64,000 nt of DNA from the NCBI RefSeq assembly GCF_007753095.1, contig NZ_CP036348.1, positions 4,092,001 to 4,156,000 on the forward strand. The letters are read 5' to 3'. Of the stretch, positions 1 through 8,292 are shown piece after piece. Position 1 is the stretch's first letter. Every line of letters starts with the position of its first letter. The notes beneath the pieces were generated by a model that did not search any database, was not told where the DNA came from, and was given only the letters and a program-made list of their open reading frames with translations. The DNA is from Rosistilla carotiformis (GTDB lineage: Bacteria > Planctomycetota > Planctomycetia > Pirellulales > Pirellulaceae). The translations under genes were made by a program, and so were the position numbers.

Positions 1-1911
1 ACTGCAAATTGCCAAGGGGTAGGGCCCGACATCGCTACCTGCCTTCTTCAACAACGGCAACGCTGCCGGGTAGTTTTCTGCGGCCAGTTCGCGAAAGCCT
101 TCGACTTCGGCGATCGCTTTGACCAGGTCGTTGATTGGTGTGGCAAACGGTTTCCGCGCGGCGGTCCTCGCTTTGTCGATCGCCTTTTTTTCCTTGTCGA
201 TCTGTTGTTGGCGGACCTTCGCCTCCGCAGCGGCAACACGGGCTTCGATCGTTGCCGACGAATCCTCTTTCACCGCCGCATCCTTCGCGGCATCGGTCGC
301 CGGTGGATCGGCGCCGGTGACGTCATCCGCGTCATCCGCGTCATCCGCGTCATCCGCTTCGTCGGGTTTCGACTTCGAAGTTTCCTGCTGCACCTCAGCG
401 GCCTGCTTGGCTTGCTCCGCTTCGGCCGCGCGGCGTGCCTCTTCCCCTGCCTTTTTCACTGCCGCGGCATCCACCGCCTTCTCCGTCGCTTCGGCAGCCG
501 CCTTGTGCCCCGCTGCTTTTTGCTTGCCGCGCTGTTTGCTCAGCCGCGCGTTTAAATCTTCCAGCACCTCTTCGCCAACCGTCGGTTGGTGCGTCATGAA
601 GCTGGCAACGCCCAACAGGCGCAGACGGACAAGTTGTTCCTTTTCATCGTCGGTTGGTTCCAACATCGGTCCGTGGCAAAGATCGAACGCCTGTTGCCAA
701 CGTTCGTATTGCGTCAGCGTTTCGACCAACCGCAGCCGCCCGTATTGCGTGCTCCCCTTTTTCTTCAGCGTGTTGTATTTCGGATGCCGCGGCAGCTGGA
801 TCATATTGATCGCCAAATCAACGGCATCGTCGACACGCCCCACGTGATTCAGGTTGCGGATCAACCACTCGTTATTGTGGGCAAAGTTGTGGATTTGATC
901 GGGCAGCAAACCATCGCGGATCATGTGCGCATGATCGACCCGAGCCGACGCTTCCTGTTGCCAGGCGGCATCCCGATAGCGTTTCAATCCGGAATAAATG
1001 TGCCCAGGCATGTGCCACATGTGCGCGATCGATGGCGCCGCGGGCCCGCACTTGGCCGCCGATTCCAGTGCGAAAGCCGCCTTCTTATAGTCCCAAAGAT
1101 GGATTCGAAAGTGATGCGCCGGATGCATCGGTTGGACCGCGAAGACCTTGTCCATCAAACCGTCCACCGCCAACACACTCGGATTCGCCAGTTCCCCTTT
1201 GTTGTCGTAAAGCTGCAACGCCAGCAGTGCTTTGGCTTCGATATCGTCCGGAAATTCGATCGCGATCGCTTCCAATGCGTCGGTGTACTCCTTGGCCCGT
1301 TTCTCCTTCCGCTTGGCCTCGAGCTCTTTGTCCTTCTTTTTCGCGTCGGGCTTGTCGTCGGATTCTTCGTCCGACTTGTCGTCCGACTTTTTCGCTTCGG
1401 CTTTTTCCTTTTCACGCGTTTCAAAGTTCAGATCGGCATCGAGCGCCTCGATATACTTCTGCTCGCGTTTGCTGACCTTCCCCTTCCGCTTGACCGCTTC
1501 AGCAATAAAGCCTTTGGCGCGTTTTTCAACCTTCCGAGTCGCCAAGGCCGCGCCCCAGTAGGCCATCGCACAATCGGGGTCCAACTTGGCGGCTTGCCGG
1601 AACGAACGTTCGGCTTCCAAATACCAAAACCCGTAGAACTGTCCGACGCCCTGTTCGAAAAACGCTTGGGCTTCGGGAACGCTCGTCGTGATGGGAAAGT
1701 CGACCGCGCCGGTACCGCCCATCAGGTAGGCCTGCTGGCGCGGTCCTTCATTCAGAAATTCACCGTGGTAGCTGTGACCGGCCAAGCTTTCCGCAGCCGC
1801 CGCGTCGTCGGCGGATTCCACCGGAGGTTGGCTGTCTGCCGCCCAGCTGCTGGGACCGCATAGGCTTGCCAACACGAGCAGGATCAAAGATCGAAAGCGG
1901 CAGTATTTCAT
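1..1911 (-). CDS. Secreted TPR-like protein (3' end outside window)
   Basis: The reading frame is open from an ATG at 1911 down to base 1, giving 637 residues; the C-terminus lies beyond the left edge. The N-terminus (MKYCRFRSLILLVLASLCG...) is a typical Sec signal peptide ending near Ala24-Ala25. Residues about 70-115 contain a TPR-like helical stretch (FFEQGVGQFYGFWYLEAERS, then an A-M-A-Y-W-G core), as in planctomycete and Bacteroidetes tetratricopeptide proteins that scan FFxQGLxxxYxFN-type repeats. A Lys/Glu-rich coiled-coil-like linker (about 165-215) and a second Ala/Lys/Glu-rich, low-complexity linker with Asp-Asp-Ala repeats separate the helical blocks. It is divergent from the BBP7 gene. 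It is probably a periplasmic protein-interaction protein; no enzymatic motif is visible. Confidence 0.75.
   Translation of the reverse strand, partial: MKYCRFRSLILLVLASLCGPSSWAADSQPPVESADDAAAAESLAGHSYHGEFLNEGPRQQAYLMGGTGAVDFPITTSVPEAQAFFEQGVGQFYGFWYLEAERSFRQAAKLDPDCAMAYWGAALATRKVEKRAKGFIAEAVKRKGKVSKREQKYIEALDADLNFETREKEKAEAKKSDDKSDEESDDKPDAKKKDKELEAKRKEKRAKEYTDALEAIAIEFPDDIEAKALLALQLYDNKGELANPSVLAVDGLMDKVFAVQPMHPAHHFRIHLWDYKKAAFALESAAKCGPAAPSIAHMWHMPGHIYSGLKRYRDAAWQQEASARVDHAHMIRDGLLPDQIHNFAHNNEWLIRNLNHVGRVDDAVDLAINMIQLPRHPKYNTLKKKGSTQYGRLRLVETLTQYERWQQAFDLCHGPMLEPTDDEKEQLVRLRLLGVASFMTHQPTVGEEVLEDLNARLSKQRGKQKAAGHKAAAEATEKAVDAAAVKKAGEEARRAAEAEQAKQAAEVQQETSKSKPDEADDADDADDADDVTGADPPATDAAKDAAVKEDSSATIEARVAAAEAKVRQQQIDKEKKAIDKARTAARKPFATPINDLVKAIAEVEGFRELAAENYPAALPLLKKAGSDVGPYPLAICS
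322..357. repeat. Four perfect 9-bp tandem repeats inside a coding region
   Basis: The unit gtcatccgc is repeated four times without error. It is in frame with the TPR-like gene on the minus strand and encodes an Asp-Asp-Ala acidic repeat. Copy number could vary by slippage without breaking the frame. Confidence 0.9.
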
Positions 1912-2281
1912 ACGGTGAGATTCCTGGCAGAAACGCGCGTCGGGGAGGCCATCGCGGGAGGTGGGATAGCCGTCCAGATTAGAACTCGGCACCGCAATTT
2001 GCAAGCGTTTGACGTGCAATTGGAACGATCCGGCAACGTCCCAACACTGGCTACCAAGCAAAGCCCCCCAACCGGCAAGCTTCCACGCAACCGCCCCCGC
2101 CGAACCAATTGATTCCGTTGACCCGAATTCACCAGCACGCCGACGCCTAGTTTTTCTGTGCTAGCAGGCGTTTGCTAGCAGATAAACATCCTTGGGGGCT
2201 ACGGTCCCCCAAAACGGCCGCCGCGAGCTACCTTGCGACGGAGGCTGCCCCCCGAGAAACAATCTTGTTTGGAGATGATCG
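1912..2281. other. Intergenic region between divergent genes
   Basis: This 370-bp gap separates the TPR-like gene (minus) from the first BBP7 gene (plus) and should carry both promoters. I see no gene in it. The only structured part is the repeat/hairpin block at 2159-2212, annotated separately. Confidence 0.6.
2159..2212 (+). promoter_or_regulatory. Paired TGCTAGCAG repeats and a hairpin upstream of BBP7 gene
   Basis: TGCTAGCAG occurs at 2159-2167 and again at 2173-2181; each copy holds the palindrome GCTAGC. Ten bases later a 7-bp perfect stem (TTGGGGG at 2192-2198, CCCCCAA at 2206-2212, 7-nt loop) follows. The block ends about 70 bp before the BBP7 start, so it could be a regulator site and a 5'-UTR hairpin. 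The function is inferred only from position. Confidence 0.35.
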
Positions 2282-3949
2282 ATGGTAATTGCTGCACCTG
2301 TCCACGTCTGGGTCCCGGCGTTGTTGATTTTGATGTTCTGTTTCCTCCAGCCGCGGCCCGTGACCGCGGTGGAACGGGACCATGCGGAACGAAGCCCCAC
2401 ATCGACGCTCGGCCCCATCGCACTTGCTTCGGCCCCCGAGACACCTCCAAAAATTCTCGGACTCGAAACCGTAAGCCCGCAAGGCGGACCGATCGAATCG
2501 AGTTCCGATGTCCCCTCGATGGAGCAGGCGTCAAGCAATGAATCACTCCCCCCACCCGCTCCCTTCAGCGCCGGTGCCATCCCCAACCTCACCGAACTGG
2601 AAGCCAATACCCTCGAAAACTATGTGCTAACCGAAGCCCAGCTTCAAGCATTATTGGCCCCGAGTCGCACCCACAACTTTGCCAACGCCCATGGAGCCAA
2701 GTCCAACACCTGTTCGTCCAACACGTGTCCGTCGCCCAATCAAGGTCAGACGCCTCGATTGATTCAAATGCCCCCCGATTCGAGCGAGACCGACGTTTCG
2801 ATCGCTCGAACAACGACATCGCTCAAAGGAACGATTCTGGCTGCGCCATGTCCTCCGCGGTGTTGGGTCGCGGCGGATGTGCTGATGCTTTGGTTACAAG
2901 GCGACACCTTGCCCCCACTCCTAACAACAAGTATTCCAGGCACACCACAAGCCGATGCGGGACGTTTGGTTTTGCCAACAACCACCTCCTTGTTTGGCGG
3001 CGAGCAACTGGATTCGGAAGCACGTTTCGGAGGACGATTGAACATCGGTCGCTGGTTGCAACGTGCCGATGGTATCGCCTGGGAAACCGAATTCAGCTTT
3101 CTCAAGCAAGAGGACGCGAACTACCGCTTTGATTCTGCGGGCAATCCCACCCTGGCTCGCCCCTTCTACGACGTCAATCCCGGCATCGATGCCGAAGCGG
3201 CTGACCTGGTCGCCTTCGATCCGCTGGTCGCCGGGCGGATGACGATCGACACCCGCAGCGAACTGTATACCGGCAGCGTGGGGATGCGGACCGTGGGGAT
3301 GCGGTGGAGCAACCCGGAGAAGGGACGCGAATTGCATTGGTTGTCGGGCTTCCGCTACTTCCGGCTCGCCGAATCGGTTCGCATTGGCGATCAACGTCTC
3401 GTCGGCGCGACGCACGCCAGTCCGTACGGGACGCTTGACGCCGGAACCACCCTCGACAGTTTTGACCTCTTCAAAACCGAAAACGACTTTTACGGTTTCG
3501 ACTTGGGACTCAGTGCCCAACGAACCGGAAAACGGTTGGGATGGCGAGCGCAAGCCAAGGTGGCTTTGGGTGTGAACCATCAAGCGATCGACGCCGCGGG
3601 GGAACGAACGATCACGCCGTTGGCCGGCGCGGCGGCGACCGAAAATGGAGGGCTATTGACGGGGGAAGGGAACCTGGGCGAAGCGTCCCGCCAAAGGTTT
3701 GCCATCCTACCCGAAGCGAGATTCGAAGTCGGCTATCGGCTGACGTCTCACCTGCGAGCCACCGTCGGCTACCAGTTCCTTTATCTAAATGAAGCCGTTC
3801 GCCCCGGTGCGCAGATCGATCGAGCCGCCAACAGCAGCCTGCTGGATGCCGCGGTTGCCGATGCGGGGCCCACGCGTCCCGGACAACTTTTTGAATCCGA
3901 AAGCGTCTACGTCCACGGTGGAACGTTTGGGTTGGAGTTTCATTATTAG
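2282..3949 (+). CDS. BBP7-family outer-membrane beta-barrel protein
   Basis: This 555-aa protein has a signal peptide (hydrophobic stretch up to about residue 28) and a long Pro/Ser/Asn-rich region to about residue 195. The C-terminal 360 residues show the pattern of the planctomycete BBP7 family: a CWVAADVLMLWLQGD opening, a P-P-L-L-T-T-S motif, then FGGRLNIGRWL and alternating hydrophobic strands, ending in aromatic FGLEFHY as expected for an outer-membrane barrel. GGAG about 8 nt upstream supports the ATG at 2282. It is one of three BBP7 paralogs in this window. The family has no established biochemical function; a porin or surface role is inference. Confidence 0.85.
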   Translation: MVIAAPVHVWVPALLILMFCFLQPRPVTAVERDHAERSPTSTLGPIALASAPETPPKILGLETVSPQGGPIESSSDVPSMEQASSNESLPPPAPFSAGAIPNLTELEANTLENYVLTEAQLQALLAPSRTHNFANAHGAKSNTCSSNTCPSPNQGQTPRLIQMPPDSSETDVSIARTTTSLKGTILAAPCPPRCWVAADVLMLWLQGDTLPPLLTTSIPGTPQADAGRLVLPTTTSLFGGEQLDSEARFGGRLNIGRWLQRADGIAWETEFSFLKQEDANYRFDSAGNPTLARPFYDVNPGIDAEAADLVAFDPLVAGRMTIDTRSELYTGSVGMRTVGMRWSNPEKGRELHWLSGFRYFRLAESVRIGDQRLVGATHASPYGTLDAGTTLDSFDLFKTENDFYGFDLGLSAQRTGKRLGWRAQAKVALGVNHQAIDAAGERTITPLAGAAATENGGLLTGEGNLGEASRQRFAILPEARFEVGYRLTSHLRATVGYQFLYLNEAVRPGAQIDRAANSSLLDAAVADAGPTRPGQLFESESVYVHGGTFGLEFHY

Positions 3950-4139
3950 ATGGGCCTCGCTCCGTCCGAACCGTCATACCGCGGCGATCGCGGGGGACCA
4001 GCCAAAAACGTACGACCGCCGTCGTTTCGCTGGCCCCCGCGCCGCTCGCAAAGTCCCATAAACTTGACCGTTGCAAACCCGCCCGTTAGGCTGCTGCGCT
4101 ACCATACAAATTACCTCCCTTCAAGTTGGTGGAGTTTCG

Positions 4140-5993
4140 ATGACGCGTTACCTCCTGGATCGATGGCGTTTTGCCGTCCTGGGTCTCCTGTGCTGTTTGT
4201 CCGTCAGCAGCGTTCAAGCACAAGCCGCCCCGGCGACCGACCCAAGCAGCCTTTCCCAACGCTTGGAACCGTTATTCGAAATTCTCTCGGCCCGTCGGTC
4301 CCAGTTTTCTGTAACGGTCGAGGGGCAGTTACCGATCGATGGCAAGGTGCAATCGATTCAATTGCGGCTGACCCGACACGACGACCAATCGTTTGATCTC
4401 GAAGCAACGCACCCAGAATACGCGGTCTCGATCCGCCGTCGTCCGGATGCGACCGCCTTCGCGTTGCCGAAACACGGGGTCGTTTATATCGGCAGCGGCA
4501 CGGTCGATGCCGACGATCACCTGGTCCCCAAAGCGATCGTCGCGCGATTGGTCGGATCGGGATGTTCGATCGCTCCTTATCTGGCCGTGCTCTCCAGCGG
4601 CGATGCGAAATCGACGCTCTCGCTGCTGTCGAACTTTGTCGAAATCAAACGCCTCGATAATGCTTGGACGATCGGCGGTGACGTGCGGATCGATCCGATG
4701 GCAAACGATCCCAACGGGCTGCAGGTGACCTCGGGAGACATCCAAGCGGCGGTTCGCGTGGGAGCCCCCACGGCGATGTTGCCCATCGATGCCTGGCCGG
4801 AAATGCGTGTCGAAGCGATCGACCGCAAGCAGTTGGAACTTCATTTGGCTCGCGGAGCCCGCCGCGCCGTGGAAGTCCTGATGCCGTCGGCCGAACTGAC
4901 CTCCCCCACCGAACATCCCCATCGGGTCGAGCATGGAGAATTGCGGTACGTCGACGGCCAACGTCTGGTTCTGCTGTCGGGAACGCCCGAACAGATCGGC
5001 CGCGCCCACGGCCAACTGCTGCGGGAGGAATCTCAACGTTGCATTGATTCGGTGCTGTACGCCTTTGGGACGGTGCAAACCGTGTTGACCGGACGCTGGT
5101 TCCGCGACGATTTGGAAAAAGCCTACGCTCGGCTGAAACCCCACATTCCGGCCGACCACCTGACCGAAACACGCGCCTTGGCGCAAAGCTTGGGCCAAGA
5201 TCCGGAAACCTTGGAAGCGCTGAACGTCTTCCCGGAACTGTTCCATTGCTCGGGCTTTGCCGTCTTCGATTCTGCGACCACCGATGGGAAACTGTATCAC
5301 GGCCGCGTGCTCGACTACATGACAACAATCGGTCTTCAAGATTGCGCGACGACATTTATCGTTTCGGTCAACGGGAAGATCCCGTTTGCGAACGTGGGCT
5401 ATGCGGCCTTCACCGGCAGCGTCAGCGGAATGAACGATCGGGCAATCTCCTTGGGCGAGATGGGCGGCCGTGGCGAAGGGCAATGGGACGGCGTGCCGAT
5501 GGCGACGTTGATGCGCCGGGCTTTGGAAGAGTGTTCGACATTGCCCGAAGTCGAACAACTGTGGTCCGAGAGCCCGCGAACCTGCGAGTACTATTACGTG
5601 TTTGCCGATGGCAAGACCAACGAAGCAGTCGGCGTTGCCGCGACACCTGAATCGATCCAATTCATTCGCCCTGGTGAAGGGCACCCATTGCTTGGCGAAG
5701 GGATCCCCGATGCGTTGCTGTTGTCCGCCGGCGGCCGATTGGAAACGTTGCGTTCGCGCGTCCAGCAGAACCACGGCCAGATCGACGCCGAGAAAGCGAT
5801 GTGGTTGATGAGTCGACCGGTGGCGATGTCATCGAACCTTCACAACGTGTTGTTTGTCCCGGCCAACGGCTTGCTGTACGTGGCCAATGCCGATCACAAA
5901 CACCCCGCAGCCGAACGCCCTTACGTGCGGTTTGACTTGAAGGATTTGCTGAAGCGGGCGGCGAGTGATTCCAAGACAGTCGCCGAACGCTAA
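4140..5993 (+). CDS. C45-family autoproteolytic acyltransferase/hydrolase
   Basis: The protein has 617 residues from the ATG at 4140, which has GGTGGAG just upstream and a good Sec signal peptide (FAVLGLLCCLSVSSVQA). The N-terminal 270 residues are a secreted domain I do not recognise. Residues about 285-590 match peptidase family C45 (acyl-CoA:6-aminopenicillanate acyltransferase, an Ntn-hydrolase fold): G-T-P-E-Q-I-G-R-A-H-G near the start, and the candidate nucleophile Cys370 in FHCSGFAVF, followed by the LYHGRVLDY strand and NDRAISLGEMGG. In the family the chain self-cleaves before this Cys. The substrate is unknown. The stop is 2 bp before the deaminase start, so the two are probably co-translated. 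Confidence 0.85.
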   Translation: MTRYLLDRWRFAVLGLLCCLSVSSVQAQAAPATDPSSLSQRLEPLFEILSARRSQFSVTVEGQLPIDGKVQSIQLRLTRHDDQSFDLEATHPEYAVSIRRRPDATAFALPKHGVVYIGSGTVDADDHLVPKAIVARLVGSGCSIAPYLAVLSSGDAKSTLSLLSNFVEIKRLDNAWTIGGDVRIDPMANDPNGLQVTSGDIQAAVRVGAPTAMLPIDAWPEMRVEAIDRKQLELHLARGARRAVEVLMPSAELTSPTEHPHRVEHGELRYVDGQRLVLLSGTPEQIGRAHGQLLREESQRCIDSVLYAFGTVQTVLTGRWFRDDLEKAYARLKPHIPADHLTETRALAQSLGQDPETLEALNVFPELFHCSGFAVFDSATTDGKLYHGRVLDYMTTIGLQDCATTFIVSVNGKIPFANVGYAAFTGSVSGMNDRAISLGEMGGRGEGQWDGVPMATLMRRALEECSTLPEVEQLWSESPRTCEYYYVFADGKTNEAVGVAATPESIQFIRPGEGHPLLGEGIPDALLLSAGGRLETLRSRVQQNHGQIDAEKAMWLMSRPVAMSSNLHNVLFVPANGLLYVANADHKHPAAERPYVRFDLKDLLKRAASDSKTVAER

Positions 5994-5995
5994 GG

Positions 5996-6586
5996 ATGCT
6001 ACCGCTGAATATCTCGCTGCCCGCGTGGCTTTCAGACCAGTTGGCCGCCGAACCGACACACTTCCCGTCCCTGGAAGCACGGATGGAACTGGTCATCCGA
6101 TGCTCCCAACAGAACTTTCGCAAAGCGACAGGTGGACCATTTGCCGCCGGCGTCTTTGAAAAACAATCGGGGCGATTGGTCGCGTTGGGAGTCAACCGGG
6201 TCGTTCCCTGCCACGCATCGATCGCGCACGCGGAGATGGTTGCGCTGACATTGGCCCAGCAAAGTCTGGGGACCTACGACTTGGGATCCGCTGACCAACC
6301 GGAGCACCAATTGGTCGTCAACGGCCGTCCCTGCGCGATGTGTTTTGGCGCCATCCCCTGGTCGGGAATCCGTTCGCTGGTGATTGCCGCTTCGGGGGAC
6401 CAGATCGAATCGATCACCGGTTTCGACGAAGGCCCCATCCATCCTGATTGGCAAGCGGAGCTGCGTCGCCGCGGGATCGAAGTGATCGAAAACATCCTGG
6501 CCGCCGAAGCGAGTCGAGGATTTCAGGAATTTAAGGAATCGGGCGGCCGAATCTACAACGGCCGCGGAGACCGTCCGGAGATCTAA
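5996..6586 (+). CDS. Nucleoside/cytidine-type deaminase, zinc-dependent
   Basis: This 196-aa protein of the CMP/dCMP deaminase superfamily carries the zinc site H78-A-E80 and P-C113-A-M-C116. Glu80 would be the proton shuttle, and His78, Cys113 and Cys116 the zinc ligands. Length and sequence (GGPFAAGVFE..., then a C-terminal FxEFKExGGxIYNG helix) best resemble guanine-deaminase-like or tRNA-adenosine-deaminase-like members rather than true CMP deaminases. It has no signal peptide, so it should be cytosolic, unlike its secreted upstream partner. It starts 2 bp after the C45 gene's stop. The substrate base cannot be read from sequence. Confidence 0.88.
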   Translation: MLPLNISLPAWLSDQLAAEPTHFPSLEARMELVIRCSQQNFRKATGGPFAAGVFEKQSGRLVALGVNRVVPCHASIAHAEMVALTLAQQSLGTYDLGSADQPEHQLVVNGRPCAMCFGAIPWSGIRSLVIAASGDQIESITGFDEGPIHPDWQAELRRRGIEVIENILAAEASRGFQEFKESGGRIYNGRGDRPEI

Positions 6587-6679
6587 GACTCCCATGAACA
6601 ATGGGGCGTTGCGTCAAAGCGGTTACGTGTTCATAGTTTTCCAAACTCTCCAACTATCCCATCGACGGAACCGACCGCC

Positions 6680-7594
6680 ATGCAAACAACTCCCGTAACC
6701 TACGAAAACCTACGCGATTCGATCATTGCCGTTCCTCCGTTGTGCCGCGATGCCGATTACAAGATCTGCAAGACGGAGAACCAGAAACAGATTCGTCACA
6801 TCGAAGCGGGCGGGGTCCGTTCGCTGCTGTACGGTGGCAACGCGAACCTCTATCACGTCCGACTCAGCGAATACGCCGATCTGTTGAACATGCTGTCGGA
6901 AATTGCGGGGCCCGAAACGTTGGTCGTTCCCTCAGTGGGACCTTCCTACGGATTGATGATGGATCAGGCCGAGATCTTCCGCGAGACGCAGTTCCCGACC
7001 GTGATGGTTCTGCCCGCCGATGCCGTGATGACCGAATCGGGTCTGCTGCGTGGCTTCCGCCATTTTGTCGAAGCGATCGGCCGCCCCGCGGTGCTGTACA
7101 TCAAACGCGAAGGCTACATTTCGCCAGAGGGAGCGGCCAAGTTGGTCGATGACGGGCTGGTCTCGTTCATTAAATATGCGATCGTGCGCGAGGATCCCTC
7201 GGTCGATCCGTTCTTGGACAAATTGGTCGAATGTGTCGACCGCAAACGAATCGTCAGCGGAATCGGGGAACAACCGGCGATCGTTCATCTGAAGCAATTT
7301 GGAATCACCGGTTTCACGTCGGGATGCGTCTGTGTCGCTCCCGGATTATCGCAACAGATGTTACAAGCCCTGTATGCGAACGATTTGGAAACCGCCGAAT
7401 CGATCCGTCAGACGTTCCTGCCGTTGGAAGATTTGCGAAACGGAATCAATCCGATCCGCGTCCTGCATCAAGCGGTTGCGTCGGCTGGGATCGCCCAGAC
7501 CGGACCGCAGATCCCGCTGCTGGACGAAATCGATCCGTCGCGCGTCGACGAGATTCGCGAAGCGGCCACCGCTTTGATGACGGCCGACCGATAG
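6680..7594 (+). CDS. DapA/N-acetylneuraminate lyase-family aldolase
   Basis: The protein has 304 residues and a (beta/alpha)8 class I aldolase pattern. Tyr140 in PAVLYIKREGY and Lys165 in SFIKYAIV correspond to the catalytic Tyr and Schiff-base Lys of dihydrodipicolinate synthase. The usual G-T-T-G/E pyruvate-binding motif is replaced by LLYGGNANLYH, so the substrate is probably not that of true DapA. Planctomycetes carry many such paralogs, often in sugar-acid catabolism. It follows the deaminase by 93 bp on the same strand and may share its transcript. I leave the symbol blank because DapA activity is not supported. Confidence 0.85.
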   Translation: MQTTPVTYENLRDSIIAVPPLCRDADYKICKTENQKQIRHIEAGGVRSLLYGGNANLYHVRLSEYADLLNMLSEIAGPETLVVPSVGPSYGLMMDQAEIFRETQFPTVMVLPADAVMTESGLLRGFRHFVEAIGRPAVLYIKREGYISPEGAAKLVDDGLVSFIKYAIVREDPSVDPFLDKLVECVDRKRIVSGIGEQPAIVHLKQFGITGFTSGCVCVAPGLSQQMLQALYANDLETAESIRQTFLPLEDLRNGINPIRVLHQAVASAGIAQTGPQIPLLDEIDPSRVDEIREAATALMTADR

Positions 7595-7769
7595 CACTTG
7601 CGGTGCAAACCCACACCCCCGACAGAACGGCTCTTGCAACGCGCGTTGGCTGGCCACCGCGATTCCACGGGCTATACTCGGGGGTAACTATTCTGGCGGT
7701 CGATCGAAACGCGGGCTCGTTTTCCATTGCGTCGACGCCCGCGTATCGACTGGCTGTGGGATTTCCTCA

Positions 7770-8213
7770 ATGAAAACTATCGTACCTGCCCTCATCGCTC
7801 TCTTGTTTGTCGCGGCCTCGGCTGCGACGGCCTCGGCGCAAACGACCGCCAAAAAAGCCACCGACGCCGAACTGGCGGAGATGTTGCTTGGCAAGTGGCA
7901 GGTTGAATTTGAAGATCCCAAGACGAAACGCAAATCGATCGGTTGGACCGTCTACGCCAAAAACGGTTTGGCCGCATCGCGATCGATCACCCAGGTGGGC
8001 GACAAAGAAGTCAATCTGGTGCTGCAGGCGAAGTGGTCGATCGACAAGGGAGTGCTGACAACCACAATCACCAAGTCATCGGATCCCAAACTGGTCAAAG
8101 AGGCTTCGGTCACCAAAGACCGGATCGTTTCGATGTCGAAGAAGCAGTTCCGATACATCGATCGGGAAGGGAAGACGATTACCGAAATTCGTGTACCCAA
8201 CGACAAGCCTTAG
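7770..8213 (+). CDS. Small secreted lipocalin-like protein, unknown function
   Basis: This 147-aa protein has a clear signal peptide (MKTIVPALIALLFVAASAATASA). The mature part begins with an Ala/Glu helix and then LLGKWQVEFEDP, followed by short beta-strands with Lys/Thr-rich turns. This is the general pattern of the lipocalin-like or TIGR03067-type small planctomycete proteins, but I cannot assign a named family. It may share a transcript with the aldolase upstream (175 bp gap) or the cytochrome downstream (80 bp gap). Confidence 0.65.
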   Translation: MKTIVPALIALLFVAASAATASAQTTAKKATDAELAEMLLGKWQVEFEDPKTKRKSIGWTVYAKNGLAASRSITQVGDKEVNLVLQAKWSIDKGVLTTTITKSSDPKLVKEASVTKDRIVSMSKKQFRYIDREGKTITEIRVPNDKP

Positions 8214-8292
8214 TTCGCTGGCGGTTTTGAGCTGTTATTATGGGAGCGATTGTTGCGTTCGTCTCCTACCTCGAATCCGCCAAGCCTACCCT

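Noticed and set aside
322-357. Tandem repeats as a possible CRISPR array
   Set aside because: The 9-bp units have no spacers and lie in frame inside a coding region.
586-1863. 425-aa plus-strand open frame opposite the TPR-like gene
   Set aside because: It is the antisense shadow of a signal-peptide-bearing, domain-like minus-strand gene and has no domain pattern of its own.
4329-5774. 481-aa minus-strand frame opposite the C45 gene
   Set aside because: The plus strand carries a recognisable family with a catalytic Cys; the antisense frame is compositionally odd and start-poor.
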